In this document: piece by piece, positions 23,286 to 35,460 of the stretch
Layout of the letters: every line of letters starts with the position of its first letter
Position numbering within the stretch: position 1 is the first letter of the stretch
DNA from: Neocallimastix lanati (nom. inval.)
Lineage: Eukaryota > Neocallimastigomycota > Neocallimastigomycetes > Neocallimastigales > Neocallimastigaceae
NCBI GenBank assembly: GCA_016946835.1
Contig: JACVTC010000178.1
Location: 239,501-303,500, forward strand
DNA length: 64,000 bases
Reading direction: 5' to 3'
Notes under the pieces: model-generated
Databases searched by the model: none
What the model saw: the letters and a program-made list of their open reading frames with translations, nothing else
What the model was told of the DNA's origin: nothing
Translations under genes and position numbers: made by a program

Positions 23286-23589
23286 CTCCCCCTCAAGTCT
23301 AACTTTATAAAAAGTAAGACTTGAATTAAGAGTTGCAGCAGAAATAATTTGGTATCAAATTGTATCGTCTATATTGACGATTAAACTATAAAGAGTATAG
23401 ATTTATATAGTTAGATAATATTTACATTATATTCGGTGTTTAATATTAATATATTATAATTTTAGTATAGTACTATATAATATATGTCGAGTAAAATGAT
23501 TTGGCTGATTTACAACAAAGAGAAAATAGTTATTTAAGATAATTACAAAGATTGTTTATAAATTGTAAATCATAGATATAGATACTTAA

Positions 23590-23935
23590 AATGGTATTTT
23601 TTCTGATTGCTATAATAGAAATAAGCATACTAGTATGAGATTTGTTCCAAACAATAGAGATAACCCTGATGACTGTGACATTAAAGGTTATGTTAATATT
23701 AAAAATAATAAATGTTATTGTACAAGCTATAGAAGTGGTGATTGCATTTTACAATCAACCGATTGAGTTTAACCGAGTTCGTTATTATGATCGAGTTGTT
23801 TATCAAGATCCTAATAGTAAGACTAATGTTGAAATTGCCTTGACTGAATATGGTTGTTGAACAATCGTAAGGTATGATAAAGATACCAAATGGATAGAAA
23901 ATCTTCCTCATCATATACAAATTAATCAAATTAAT
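23590..23935 (+). pseudogene. Broken Cys-containing gene fragment carried by the 5-kb element
   Basis: One frame reads SDCYNRNKHTSMRFVPNNRD, then NNKCYCTSYRSGDCILQST to a stop. A shifted frame continues with YNQPIEFNRVRYYDRVVYQD, PNSKTNVEIALTEYG and, after another shift, RYDKDTKWIENLPHH. Codon use and composition look protein-like and unlike the surrounding AT sequence. The family is not recognised. It is most likely a captured piece of a host gene, since nothing retroviral is visible in it. Confidence 0.5.
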
Positions 23936-23945
23936 TTGATATTTA

Positions 23946-23948
<3 letters not shown>

Positions 23949-23984
<36 letters not shown>
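23949..23984. repeat. Poly-T tract
   Basis: An uninterrupted run of about 36 T lies between two oppositely oriented cargo fragments. Confidence 0.9.
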
Positions 23985-24189
23985 CGAAATTTAAAGAACT
24001 ACACACATTAAACTGTAATTATTATTATTTTTTTGTTTCGTTTTTATGATTACTATTCATTTATATCTATTACAAGTATTACTAGATATTCTATTTATTT
24101 CTACAAAATTTTTTATTTCAACTTTTACATGCATAAAATAATTGTGTTTCCCTAAATTTATTTTCATTATAAATATCTATCCATTGTCT

Positions 24190-25370
24190 ACCAATAATTC
24201 AATTAAACTTCTGTTTCCTTATATTCTGTTGTTCTATGACTATTGTAATTAGTTTCAGTATAATTTGTCGTTCTACGACTATCGTCATAATTAGTTTCAG
24301 TGTAAATAACGGAATCTTTATTACTGTTATTGTCAATAATGACAGAGTATCTACGAGTGGTATCTCCCATATTTGAGTTATTTGCAAAATTGAACGGATA
24401 GTATGGCTTGAGATATAAGGATGATTCATCGGTAGATGTTGTAGTCTATCTTGATGATTCTCTGCAATACGACAGCAAGTTCCTGAGCCGTTGTGTGAGC
24501 AGGATCAATTATTACAAGAAGAACATGAAGATGTACTGCATGAAGTGCAAGTACTTGATGTGACGTTAGATTTTTTTTTTTTTTTTATTATTAGTATTTG
24601 GCTTTTTAACAATAATATTAGAGTTGTCGATGGTAAGATCACCATATTTATTAATAGCTAAAATAAATGTAGTAGTTGTAGCAAAAATAGAAATTGTGTT
24701 AGAGTTTATGGTTTCACTTAAAAACATTTCTGAGTTAATAACAATTTCTTAATCAACATGTTTAATGATTAGTAAATCCTTTTGATTATTATATGGTGGT
24801 GATTCCTTTGGTGAATCTCTTTGTAAATCTATGTAGATCTCTTGATAAACAAGGAACTGGAGTATTTTCAGTGGTTTAGAAAACATCAGAATTTTATTCC
24901 ATGTTGACACATGAACCATCACTTAAGGAAATTGAATAACTAACTTGAGACTGATAATTTGTAAAATCTTAATTGATAATTACGTTTAAAGTCATTATTT
25001 GAATTAGTCAAATTATCGTGCAATCCACCTACTGGATAGTTTGGTTTTGGACTAACATAATTTAATGAACTGTATGAAATATCGATGTTACCGTTTTACA
25101 TAAATGCCTTTTTTTTTTTATTAGGATAAATCCAATAATAGTAACTAAGGCAAATACACTTGTACCATACAAAGAGATAATAACAGCATTATTTGTTTCT
25201 TCAGTTGTAATATCGGCTGTACTTTCATTTGCTAAAATTTTTGATTTATTATTATCGATTTAACAATTATTATTGCTATTATTATTGTTATCATTATTGT
25301 TGACAATATTATCTCCATTAGTTTTGTTTTTTTTTTATTTCATAATATTATTACAGATATATTAAAGATT
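24190..25370 (-). pseudogene. Decayed surface-protein-like gene fragment (minus) in the 5-kb element
   Basis: Starting from high coordinates, the minus strand encodes ESTADITTEETNN followed by a single membrane-spanning stretch, AVIISLYGTSVFALVTIIGF, and a basic stop-transfer ILIKKK. After further pieces comes a Cys/Ser-rich part (SSTCTSCSTSSCSSCNN), then STDESSLYLKPYYPFNFAN and Tyr/Thr-rich repeats (YTETNYDDSRRTTN). Several TAA stops and at least one frameshift break the frame; most stops could be former CAA codons. The order Thr/Ser stalk, one membrane helix, Tyr-rich tail suggests a former type I surface protein. The family is not recognised. Confidence 0.5.
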
Positions 25371-25489
25371 ATTTGTTTTTATCTTTAAGAATATTTATAA
25401 CAAATATTCTGGAATTTCAAATTAAAATGAAAACATTATTACTGAAGGAACAAAAATTTCTATTATTCAAACTATTTAGATAGTTATAG

Positions 25490-26049
25490 CATTCTCTTCT
25501 ATTTCGTTACATTACCTATTAATTCAGTTTATTTTGAAAATGATGTTCTATTTAATTCTATTATTCATCAAATTTTTCTTGCTGAACTTAAAATACAAAT
25601 TGAAAATTATCAAAAAAAGAATAATTTTAGAGTAGCATATTTAAATTCAGAACCAGATACTTCAAAGATTTTGCTGATATTACTCAAGTTAAATCTACTG
25701 TAGGTTCTCAATTAAATTCTGAAGGTAATAATTAACAGAACAAATTCAAATGAAGTGTAAAGATATAATCTTTGATGTTCCAAATTCCTCAACTGATTAT
25801 AAAGATATTCTTACTCCAATTAGTCATTATGAACTTACTATTTCTGATTCTAAAGCTCTTAAAGAGTTATTAAAATATAATAATATTAAGGCTAGTTGTT
25901 CTGGTGCTCTCTATGATAAAGATGGAATTAATTCAATGTATTTATTTATACCATTTGTTGATAGTGTTGTTGCTTTCTTTACTGGTCACTTTTGGATTAA
26001 TTGGACTACTTATGATATTGTTAATGTTTACATTTGGATTAATATATAA
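25490..26049 (+). pseudogene. Broken coding fragment (plus) in the 5-kb element
   Basis: The plus strand reads YFENDVLFNSIIHQIFLAEL and KIQIENYQKKNNFRVAYLN, then after a frameshift FADITQVKSTVGSQLNSEG. A longer frame from 25750 follows (MKCKDIIFDVPNSSTDYKDI ... LKELLKYNNIKASCSGALY). The run of protein-like sequence across frameshifts argues for a former gene of at least 170 codons. No family is recognised. The last part overlaps a convincing frame on the other strand, so its true end may lie near 25940. Confidence 0.45.
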
Positions 26050-26430
26050 ATTATTGTTTACATTTATACTATTTTTTAATAATAAATTACTTGAATTATT
26101 GGATATTAAATCTAAATCAATTGGAGAAAGCAAAACATTGTTCTTGTTTTTTAATTCTTCATTTATTTTTCTTTTTTTCATCAATATTTGCAAAAAAAAA
26201 TGAGCTAATTCTTGATTTTGTTCTTTGATCTTTTGAGCGATGATCACATTATCTAAGATCTTTTGTTGTATTAATTTTTTGCATTTTCAGTTTCAAATGG
26301 GAATTGTACATGATCGACGTTATTTGGATCCGTCCTACAATGAGCACGAAGCCATAATTGATTCTGTAAGTGGTTTGCATTTTGATTAAATTTAAAATTG
26401 TTCGTTTGTCTAATTTTGAAGTTGAACTTT
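25942..26430 (-). pseudogene. Broken coding fragment (minus) in the 5-kb element, gag-like style
   Basis: The minus strand reads NQLWLRAHCRTDPNNVDHVQ and FPFETENAK. After one frameshift in an A-run it continues LIQQKILDNVIIAQKIKEQN, then QELAHFFLQILMKKRKINEE. The charged helical composition could be a Gag-like or a host protein. No catalytic motif is visible. Confidence 0.45.
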
Positions 26431-26639
26431 GATTTAAATTATAATTATTATATAAATTAGTACTTATTTAATTTATTTTATTTTATCCTTTATATTTGTT
26501 TCAATATACTATTATTACAATTAGTGTTAGTAATAGTAGTAGTGGTAGTATTAGAATTATTTTAATATCTATTTCCTTTTCCATTTCGTTTATCACTGTG
26601 GCCTTGTTTTTTTTTTTTTTTTTTGTATACCATTCAATT

Positions 26640-26815
26640 CATAATAAATTCAACCACAGGATTAATTCATTTTAAAATGGAGACCATAATAGACTTCTTT
26701 AAGTTTCTCTTTCCAATAATAATAATCACACTCACGATAAGTATTCCTGCTACATTGGTTGGAAAATTGAAGCCAATGGTTCTAAATATTTGATTAATGA
26801 TAATGACAATACATA
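26640..26815 (+). pseudogene. Short protein-like fragment in the 5-kb element
   Basis: A plus-strand frame reads HTHDKYSCYIGWKIEANGSK then YLINDNDNT before a TAA. It is only about 40 codons, with a stop upstream. It may continue an earlier cargo gene; not identified. Confidence 0.25.
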
Positions 26816-27009
26816 AAATCACTATAATACTTAAAGGAATTTAAATTAAGTCATATATTAATTTATGAAGTAAATATTTTTGTATATAATTTTTATTTTT
26901 TATCTTAATTTTTTTTTTTTAAATCTTGATTTATTTTATTGCTAATTTTCTTTTAATTATTAATTATATCTTTCCCATTAATACAATATTTTAATTAAAT
27001 AATATTATC

Positions 27010-27265
27010 GTAATATTTTCAACTTAATTATTTAGTTGACTATTAAGGCCTTTTTTATTTTATAAATATGTTAGTTGACTATTAAATTGTATATTTTCAA
27101 CTTAACATATTATAACATAATTTATTATTTCATCTTATTATACAATTATTTTCAACCCAAAATGGTTGACTATTGTTTTATTATTATTTTTCAACTTAAT
27201 AACACTATTTAACTGTCATTTATTTTTATTCATTTTACAAATAGTTATTAGTTGACTATTCTCAT
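27010..27265. repeat. Dispersed short palindromic motif (CAACTTAA / AGTTGACTAT)
   Basis: TTTCAACTTAAT/C and (T)AGTTGACTATT alternate at least five times in the 3' internal part of the 5-kb element. They resemble the palindromic CAGTTTAAC/GTTAACTGACTAT units at 7421-7560. Role unknown. Confidence 0.6.
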
Positions 27266-27879
27266 TTTATTTATTATTAAATGACAACATTAATAATTTT
27301 TATTTAAATATATTTAATTAATTATTAATTAATTTATTTATTGTATAATGGGAAGATTGATTGTATTTTATTTTGTTTTTTTTTTTATTATTACTTAATA
27401 AAATATTTAATTTAAATTTTAGGCTATTCTTAATATAAAGATTTATTTATATATCTCTTTTTATTTTTATTTATTATAATTATTTATTTATTTATTTTTT
27501 TTTTTTAAAAATATTTACTTCATTTTATTTTATATTAATAATGCATTTCAAAATTATGAATTTTAAAAAGAACACAATTAATACTTATATTAATATAAGA
27601 ATTATATATTTCATTTGAATTTATTTATTAGATAAAGAGTTTATTTATTTTAAGAAATTTATTTTTGTTTATTTAAAGAAGTTTATTTTTGTTTATTTTA
27701 TTATTGAATGATAATTTATTATAATTTTAAAATTGAATGTTAATTTATTATAATTTTAATATTATATATTTAAAATAAAATAGAGATTAATATTATAATA
27801 AATATTATAAGTAATATTATTTATTATTTTACTTAACTTAGCTTTTTCGCTCAATTTGGTGAGATTGAGACTCTTAATC

Positions 27880-28115
27880 TGTTAAATATAAGAAATCTCC
27901 TTTGATTATGTTTTAAAAATGTGAGAATCTAATTTCGTGTTTTTTATTAAAAGGAGTTATTGTTGAAGAGATTTATATTATAAAATATTTATAGTTATTT
28001 TATTAAGGTTACACAAATATATTATTGGTCTTATACTTGAAAATATATATTAAAATATATCACAAAACTCCTTAATATTATATATATACAAAACTTCAAT
28101 ATTTATATTTTAACA
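27880..28115 (+). repeat. 3' LTR of the 5-kb element
   Basis: 236 bp, identical by eye to the 5' LTR, followed by the target duplication CTTTT. The stretch just before it, ttggtgagattgagactc, is only moderately purine-rich, so the polypurine tract is weak. Confidence 0.9.
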
Positions 28116-28120
28116 CTTTT

Positions 28121-28556
28121 CCTAGATAAGAGATTTGTTTAAGATTAGAAAACACTTTTTTAATTTAACCTTATTTTTCAAAAAAAATATAAATAAAGCT
28201 CTTGAGTTATCTTTGAGAAATCAAGAGTTATTATTATAACGATTATAATATAAGAATTATAATATAATAATAACAAGATTAAATATTTATGTTTCTTATT
28301 TAATAAAGATAGTTTAATAATAAAATAAATTTTAAAATAATATTAAAATAAATGAAAATTTTTCCTCGTTACAAATCCGTGTAACCTTTGGTATTTTGCT
28401 TATTATAATTAGTTATAATAAACTCTTCAATATTTAGATAAGTACAAAAAACCTATTTTATTTTTCTCAATATAATAATAATTTTTATAAAGTTATTATT
28501 AAGTTGCAGTTAATAATTTAATTATAATTAATTTTATTATTAAAAAATTACAATAT
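28121..28556 (+). mobile_element. LTR family G (plus), right part of the interrupted copy
   Basis: It continues the LTR broken at 23049, with the signature agctcttgagttatc...aatcaagagttattattat at about 28199-28238 and an AT-rich U5-like end. It is directly followed by another family G LTR in the opposite direction. Confidence 0.6.
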
Positions 28557-29402
28557 TGGTAAAGAATTAATTAATAATATTTAATTATATTAATAATTAA
28601 TTCTTTCTACAATTAATAATAAAAAATATTATTAATTGAGATAAAAGGAAAAATAAAATAAAATTAAAAACAAAATTTTTTATTAATACTTATCGAGTTT
28701 ATTATAAGATTTTAATAAACCATACCAAAAGTCAAATGTAATTTTAGAAATTATTTTATTATAAAAATTTTTATTAAAAGTATTTTTTAAATTATATGTG
28801 TTAATTATTATAATTTCTTATAATAATAACTCTTGATTATTTTTTAGAAGAATCAAGAGTTCTATTTATATTAATTTGATTTTTAATCTTGGAAAATTAT
28901 TTCTATCTTGAAAAAGATTAGAAGAAAAAACTAGATAGATTTCGATTGGTGTTTAATTACATCAATATTTAGTTAATAAGAAAACTCGAATAAGGAAGAA
29001 AACTTATTAACTAATTATATATTAATTTTATTAATATTCAATGACAAGTATAATTAAATAATTAATTCTTTTAATTTTCTTAATTAAAAGCCAAGAAATA
29101 ATATAATTTAATTATTTCTTGATTAAATAAAAATTATCATTTTAATATAATTTAATTTTTCTTAATTAAATAGAATTTATCATTATTTTAATACAATAAT
29201 ACATTATTATAATTTAATATATTAATTATTGATAATTTAATTTTAACGTAAATAAATTTTAAAACAATAACATTAATTAATAATTACTACGTGACATAAT
29301 TAATAAAATTATTTATAAAATTTTATAATATAATAAACTTTAAATATTAATTTTTTAATAAAGAATAATAATTATTTTAGAAAATAATTATAATTCTTTA
29401 CA
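28557..29402 (-). mobile_element. LTR family G (minus), about 846 bp
   Basis: The minus strand starts TGTAAAGAATTATAATT at 29402 and closely follows 18193-19038, including gaaatctatctagtttttt and the cttgattcttctaaaaaa...aatcaagagttattatt signature. The lower end (tggtaaagaattaat) has one change from TGTAAAG. The flanks do not match, so this may be an LTR of a truncated element. Confidence 0.75.
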
Positions 29403-29405
29403 TTT

Positions 29406-29860
29406 TGATACGTGACCACTCTAAATATGATATTTAGGTAGATTCTTTAGGTTAAAGAAATACTTAAGTATTATTGGTCAGTAATATTTTTATAATAATA
29501 TATATAATTTTATAATAATAATTTTAAATGGAGAATTCTTTTATTTATAAGTTTATACTTATAATAAATTAATTCGTATAAATAGTTATTTCTTTATATT
29601 TTAGTTTAGTATAGTTAAAGAGAGATATTAATATTTTATTATATTTATTGATTTATAAATTTAATGAATATATTTGAGATAATTAATTATAATATTTATA
29701 TGAGTAATAATAATAATTGATATAATTAATAATTAATAATAAATAAAGAGAACATTAAAAAGATATATTTATTACTTTATTTTGTACTATTATATGTTAT
29801 TATATATGTTATTTCAATTTAATATTAGAATATATTATTTTGTCATAATTCCTTATTGTC
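29406..29860 (+). mobile_element. D-type LTR-like repeat, degenerate first copy
   Basis: It starts TGATACGTGACC right after LTR G plus a short T-run. It shares atttaggtaga near its start and ttagaatatattattttgtcataattcc near its end with the copies at 30601-31014 and about 5607-6000. The end is truncated. Confidence 0.5.
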
Positions 29861-29869
29861 ATTGTCCAT

Positions 29870-30597
29870 AAATATATATTAATTTAGATACATAAATCAA
29901 ATATCGTATAAATTTATATAATAATCTACTTATAATATTAGCTATAACTAGATTATTAATAAAGTGTTAAATATAAAAATTTATACTTAACTTACATTGA
30001 ATTTATTATAAAAACTAAATATTAATAGAGACTAGAAAAGTTTTTTGATTTCTTTTATAATATAGTATTATGTATAATTATAACTCTAATTTCTTTAATC
30101 AAAGAAATTTGAGTTCTTTTATACTGTTTTATTTATAATTATTTTTATAGATGTGATTATTAAATAGATGTAATTATTAAATAAATAAAATAGATATGAT
30201 AAAATTAACAAATCAAATAAAAGTATCTAGTCTTAACAAATTGATATTCAGGAAAAGATTAGTGGAAAAACCTGAATAAATTCGATTAAAATTCTAATAT
30301 ATTAATCATCGTATTAATTAATAAAAACCCAATCATAATAATATTGGGAAAAAACTTAATTAACCGATTTTACTAAAAAAATATAAATTATCAACTAATT
30401 AAAATAATAAAATATAAATAATAATTTTAAGTAATTAATACATTAAAACAAATTTGTTTACATTATTTTCTCAATATGTTAATTAAATAAATTAGTATAT
30501 GATTTACATATTAATATATATTGAATTATAAATGAAATATAAATTAATTAAATAAGAAGATATATTATTTTATAAGAAATAAATCTATATTCTTACA
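29870..30597 (-). mobile_element. LTR family G (minus), diverged copy
   Basis: The upper end reads TGTAAGAATATAG on the minus strand. The family signature (aactctaatttcttt...agaaatttgagttc) lies at about 30080-30118 and the tattaatcatcgtattaatta segment at about 30298. The lower boundary is approximate. Confidence 0.55.
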
Positions 30598-30600
30598 TTT

Positions 30601-31014
30601 TTATACCGTACTACTAAAAAAATAAGATTTAGGTAGAAAATATATGTTAGAAATAGTGTAAAATATTATTGATTATTATTATTAAAATAATTTATATATA
30701 TTCAAATAATTATTTTCAAGAGTATGGTTAATTCTTTTATCATAATTAAAATAGATAAATTATATTATTAATGATTTTATTATTTGATAATACATTAATT
30801 CATCATTATTATTAATAAGAGAGTATACTAATAAATAATATTTATATGTAAAAATAAAATAATAAAAATAAAGAATAAAATATTATTATAAAGCATTATT
30901 AGTATAAATTATTTTCTTATAATTTATTAGAATATATTACGGTGTCATAATTCCTTAGAGAATTGACCAACTAAATAAAAACTTAATATGGAATATTTTT
31001 AATGTTCCATATCA
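30601..31014 (+). mobile_element. D-type LTR-like repeat, better copy
   Basis: About 414 bp, starting (T)TATACCGTACTAC, a mutated TGATAC, and ending AATGTTCCATATCA. The segment attttcttataatttattagaatatatta near the end is shared with 5897-5925. It follows a minus-strand LTR G just as the first copy does. It is placed with the TGATA...TATCA elements E and F by its ends only. Confidence 0.5.
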
Positions 31015-32300
31015 TTTAATATTAAATACACAATATTTTCTTATTTTATTTAAAAAAGATATTCTTATTTTTAAGAAATATTATTTTTAATAATATTATT
31101 TAAATTACATTATTTATAGATCAAATTTATTTATGTTATATATTTGATAAAACTTTAATTAAAGATGTTAGCTTTTCTAATGAATTAATTGTAAATTAAA
31201 AATATCTATATATACTATTTAAATGAAAAATCAAAAAATTAGTATATAATAAGTTTGACAAATTTAGTAAATTGTATTGTGACTTAAATGATTTATTAAT
31301 TTAATTTATAGTTTTTATCTAATTTAGTATTAATTTAAACAGTTAAATTTACAATTGCTATTTTTGATGTTAATTTCTTTATTATTAGTTATGAAATTTC
31401 CTTTTTTTTTTTATTTTATTTATTTTATAAAAGTATTAGTGTATGTATTTTATATAATTTGTTGTAAAATGAACTTTAGATAATTATGGATCATTTCATA
31501 TAATTATATAAAAATTTGTCATTTAAAATAATTAATAGCATTAAATAATAACAGCATTATTAAAATTACTTAAATTATTATTTTAATTTTAAAGTATTTT
31601 ATTTGGATTTTTAATAAAAAGTTATTAAAATTATTATTGAAATAATTTTATTTTTTTATAATAAATTCTATATTTTTATTTTGATATTAATAATAAACTT
31701 TTGTTTGATATAATATTAATTGTGTCAAAAATATATTTTATAAAATTACAATTAATTATAATGATATAATTTGTTTTATAGAATTTTATTTATTTGTATT
31801 TTTTTTTTTTTTTTTTTGATTAATAGAAATAAATCGAAAGAAACTAAATTTAGGTATTTATAAAAAATTTTAGTAAATGATTATTGATAATTATAATGAT
31901 TATATTAATATTTTTTATTTCTTGAAAAATTATTATTTATTTTTATTATTAAATTTTTTAAAAAAAATTATTTATATTATATAATTTAAAATTATTTTTT
32001 TAAATATAAATAAAAATCTTATTATAAAATATATGTAGTATCATCTTATTTAAGATTATAATTTATTTTATTAAAAAATTTTGTTAAAAATAATAAATAA
32101 AATTATTAAAATTCCTTTTCCTATTTTTTTGTTATTTTTTTTTTGTTATACATTTAATAATAATTAAAATTAAAAATATTTATATTATTAATAAAATCTG
32201 GAATAATAAACTATTAATAGCAACTCATTTTTGTTTTACATTTTTTAAAGTTATTGTTATATTATATAATTTAAAATCTTTTTTTATCTAAAAAAACGTT
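31015..32300. other. AT-rich intergenic stretch
   Basis: No gene, tRNA or recognisable mobile element is visible. It holds poly-T (31796-31817) and TTATT-type simple sequence. Confidence 0.6.
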
Positions 32301-32329
32301 ATAAGTAAAATTATTACTTTATAAATTAT

Positions 32330-33500
32330 ATTTATTACTTTTATTTCAATTAAAATAAGAGATATTTTTTATTAAGAACTTTGGAAAAACTAAAAAATGA
32401 AAATAGTAAATTACTATTTTATTTCTAATTATTTTTTTTTGTTTAAAAAATAATAAATTTAATTTTTTATTTAAAAAGAATATTAATAAAAATTAAAAAG
32501 ATTTAATTTTTTTTAAATTTTTTAAATTGTTTTTTTTTATAACAAAGAAAACTTTAGTTTTTTAAATTATAAAAATAGATATTTAAAGATAAATTAATAA
32601 ATAAAAATTTATATTTTATTTTTATTATATATGTATTATTTATAATTTATATTTATCAATTTAAGTTTTTAATAAATCTTAATTATATATTTATAAAATT
32701 TTTCATTTTTAGTATTATATATTTTTAAATATTTTTTTTTTAATCATATTCATACATAATTAAAGTTAATAATTAAAATATTATTTAAATATATAAAAAT
32801 ATTTTTACTTATTGATTATCTATAATTAGAATTAAGTTTTAAATGAGAATTACATAATATGTATAACTTTCATAATACATAATTATAAATTATATTTACA
32901 TTATGAAATCAACGTAGTTTAATATCAATAGTATAATTATATATCTATAGTATTAAATTTTTTCGCCTATATTAATTAATAAAATATCATTACTCATATA
33001 TTCTTATATCAAATATGCCTTTAAAAGAAAGGTCAAAAATTTTAAGAATTTTAATGAAAATAATTATTCATAATAAAATGTGGAATTTTCAAGTAACGTT
33101 ATAAAGTAATATAATTAATATAAAAATTTTTTTAATTTCGATTAAAAGGTTAGGGTAAATAAATATATATTCATAAGAAAAATTTTAATAATAAATTTTT
33201 TTACCAATTTTAGGTCCAATCAATAAGAAATAATTAAAATATGGATAATAAAGTTTATTTACTATTAAAATTGAATATTTTGATTAAGGGTTAAAAACAA
33301 TTAAAAATTAATTCATTAATCTAAAAATTAAATTTTTAATTAGTGAATAAATTAATTTTTTTTTTAATTTAATAATTAATTAATTATTTATTAAGTATCA
33401 AATTAAATAAAAAATAATAAAAAAATATTTATTTACTTTCTATTAATAAAGTTTTTTTTATTTTTTTTTTTAATATGTTTAATTTCTTAAAATTTATTAT
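32330..33500. repeat. Dispersed repeat R, copy 1
   Basis: Markers shared with the copies at 34.3-35.5 and 59.4-61.5 kb are ataacaaagaaaac near 32540, atgcctttaaaagaaaggtc near 33016, ttttcaagtaacg near 33088, and taggtccaatcaataagaaat near 33210. All copies have the same orientation. No open frame runs through it, so it is probably a duplicated intergenic segment or a non-coding element. Confidence 0.7.
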
Positions 33501-34289
33501 TTAATTTTATTTTTTTTTATCTATTTTGCATTAATTTAAAAAATATATTTATTATATATATAATAAAGTTTTCTTATTTTTATTTTATTTTTATTTTATA
33601 TTATTTTTTTTTATTTTTTTTAGTAAAAGATTGATAAAATATATTTATATTTTATTTATAATAAAATTTTCTTTCTTTAATATTTTTTTTATTTTACATT
33701 ACCTCTTAGGATTTTTCATTTTTATCTTTCATTTTTTTTTCAATTTTTAGTAGTTCAGTATAATAAAATTTTATTATATTGTATTCCATTATAAATAGAA
33801 TACAATATAATATAGTTTTCTAATTTTTATATTTTTTATTTTATATTATTTTTTTTAGTTTTTTATTTATTATTTTTTTTATTTTGTATTAATTTGATAA
33901 AATATATTTTAATTCAATTTATAATAAAGTTATATCCTTTATATTTTTTTTCAAATTTTATTTTTTTTCTATTTTGAATTAATTTGAGAAAATTTTTTTA
34001 TATTATATTAATAATAAAATTTTTTATATATGAATAAAGGAAATTTTTTATAATTTTTTATTATAAATATAATTTATTAATAAAAAAAATAATAAAACAA
34101 TTAAAAATTTTTTTTAGAAATTTTAAAAAATTAATGATATTTATTTTTATATATTTCTATTAATAATATTTGAGTTTATTTTTATTTTTAGTAATAAGTA
34201 TAAAATATTTAGTTTTTAAATTTATAATAAATTATATTTATTAATATAATATATACATTAAAATATTACTTATAATATATGTATTGTTA

Positions 34290-35460
34290 TTATTTTATTT
34301 AAAATTATTTTTTTTATTAAAAACTTTATTAAAAAAAATAATATAATGCTATTTTTTATCAAATAAATTTAATTTTTTATTTAAATAGAATAATAATTAA
34401 AATTTAAAATATTTAAAGCTTTTTAAAGTATTTTAAACTTTTTTTTTTATAACAAAGAATACTTAAATATTTTAAATTATAAAAAATAGATTTTTAAAGA
34501 TATGTTCAGAGTTCATATAGCTATAAATATATGTTAATATTTTATTTTTATAATTGTTAATTATAATTTGTATTTATCAAATTAAATTTTTTTAATAAAA
34601 GTTAATTAAATTTATATTTATTTTTAATTTTTATTAGTTGTATAAATATATAATTTTTTTTATTATTTCGTAAATAATTAAGGTTAATAAATAAAATATT
34701 TATTAACTATATATTAATGTATTTACTAATTGATTATTTATAATTTTAATTAAGTTTTAAATGAGAATTACATGAGTTTCTTTAATAATACATAATTATA
34801 AATACTATTTACATTATGAAATCAATGTATATATATTAATATATATATATTAATATATATATATTGATATCAATATCAATATTACAATTATATAATATTT
34901 AAAATCACAAAATATCCGTAGTATTAAATTATTTCACATATATTTATTAATACAATTTCATTCTTTTGCTGTTCACATGTAAAATATGCCTTTAAAAGAA
35001 AGGTTAAAAATTTTACGAATTTTAATAAAAGTAGTTATTCATAATAAAATATAGAAATTTCAAGTAACGTAATAAAGTAATGTAATTAATTATAAAAATT
35101 TTTTAATTTCAATTTAAAAGGTTAGGTTAAACAATTATATATTCATAAGAAATTTTATTATAAAAATTTTTTACCGTGTTTAGGTCCAATCAATAAGAAA
35201 TGGGACATTAAAATGTGGATAAAAAAGTTTATTTATAATTAAAAATGAATATTTTGTTAAAGGGTTAAATACAATTAAAAATTAATCTAAAAATTAAATT
35301 TTTTTACATTTTTATTTAGTGTATAAATTAAATTTTTTTTAATTTAATAATTAATTAATTATTAATTAAATACTAAATTAAATAAAATAAAAATAATAAA
35401 AAAATATTTATTTACTTTCTATTAATAAAATTTTCTTTTATTAATATTTTTAATTTCGTA
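34290..35460. repeat. Dispersed repeat R, copy 2
   Basis: It carries the same ordered markers as copy 1 about 1.9-2.0 kb further on (ataacaaagaatac near 34452, atgcctttaaaagaaaggtt near 34987, taggtccaatcaataagaaatg near 35181). Copies 1 and 2 therefore form a direct tandem-like duplication that ends about 0.9 kb before the 3' end of the large minus-strand gene. Confidence 0.7.

Larger units (their letters stand above)
23050..28115 (+). mobile_element. Recent non-autonomous LTR retrotransposon with host-gene-like cargo
   Basis: The 5066-bp element has two 236-bp LTRs, identical as far as I can read (23050-23285 and 27880-28115), both TGTTAAATATAAG...TATTTTAACA. A CTTTT duplication lies at 23045-23049 and 28116-28120. 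No gag, protease, integrase, reverse transcriptase or RNase H is visible inside. The interior holds several broken coding fragments on both strands. It must be mobilised by proteins made elsewhere. TGGTATCAAA at 23350, 64 bp past the LTR, resembles the initiator-Met primer site of many copia elements but is oddly far from the LTR. Identical LTRs imply recent insertion while the cargo is already decayed. Confidence 0.88.

Noticed and set aside
25904-26203. 99-codon plus frame of hydrophobic residues
   Set aside because: It overlaps the better-supported plus and minus cargo fragments and has no protein-like composition of its own.
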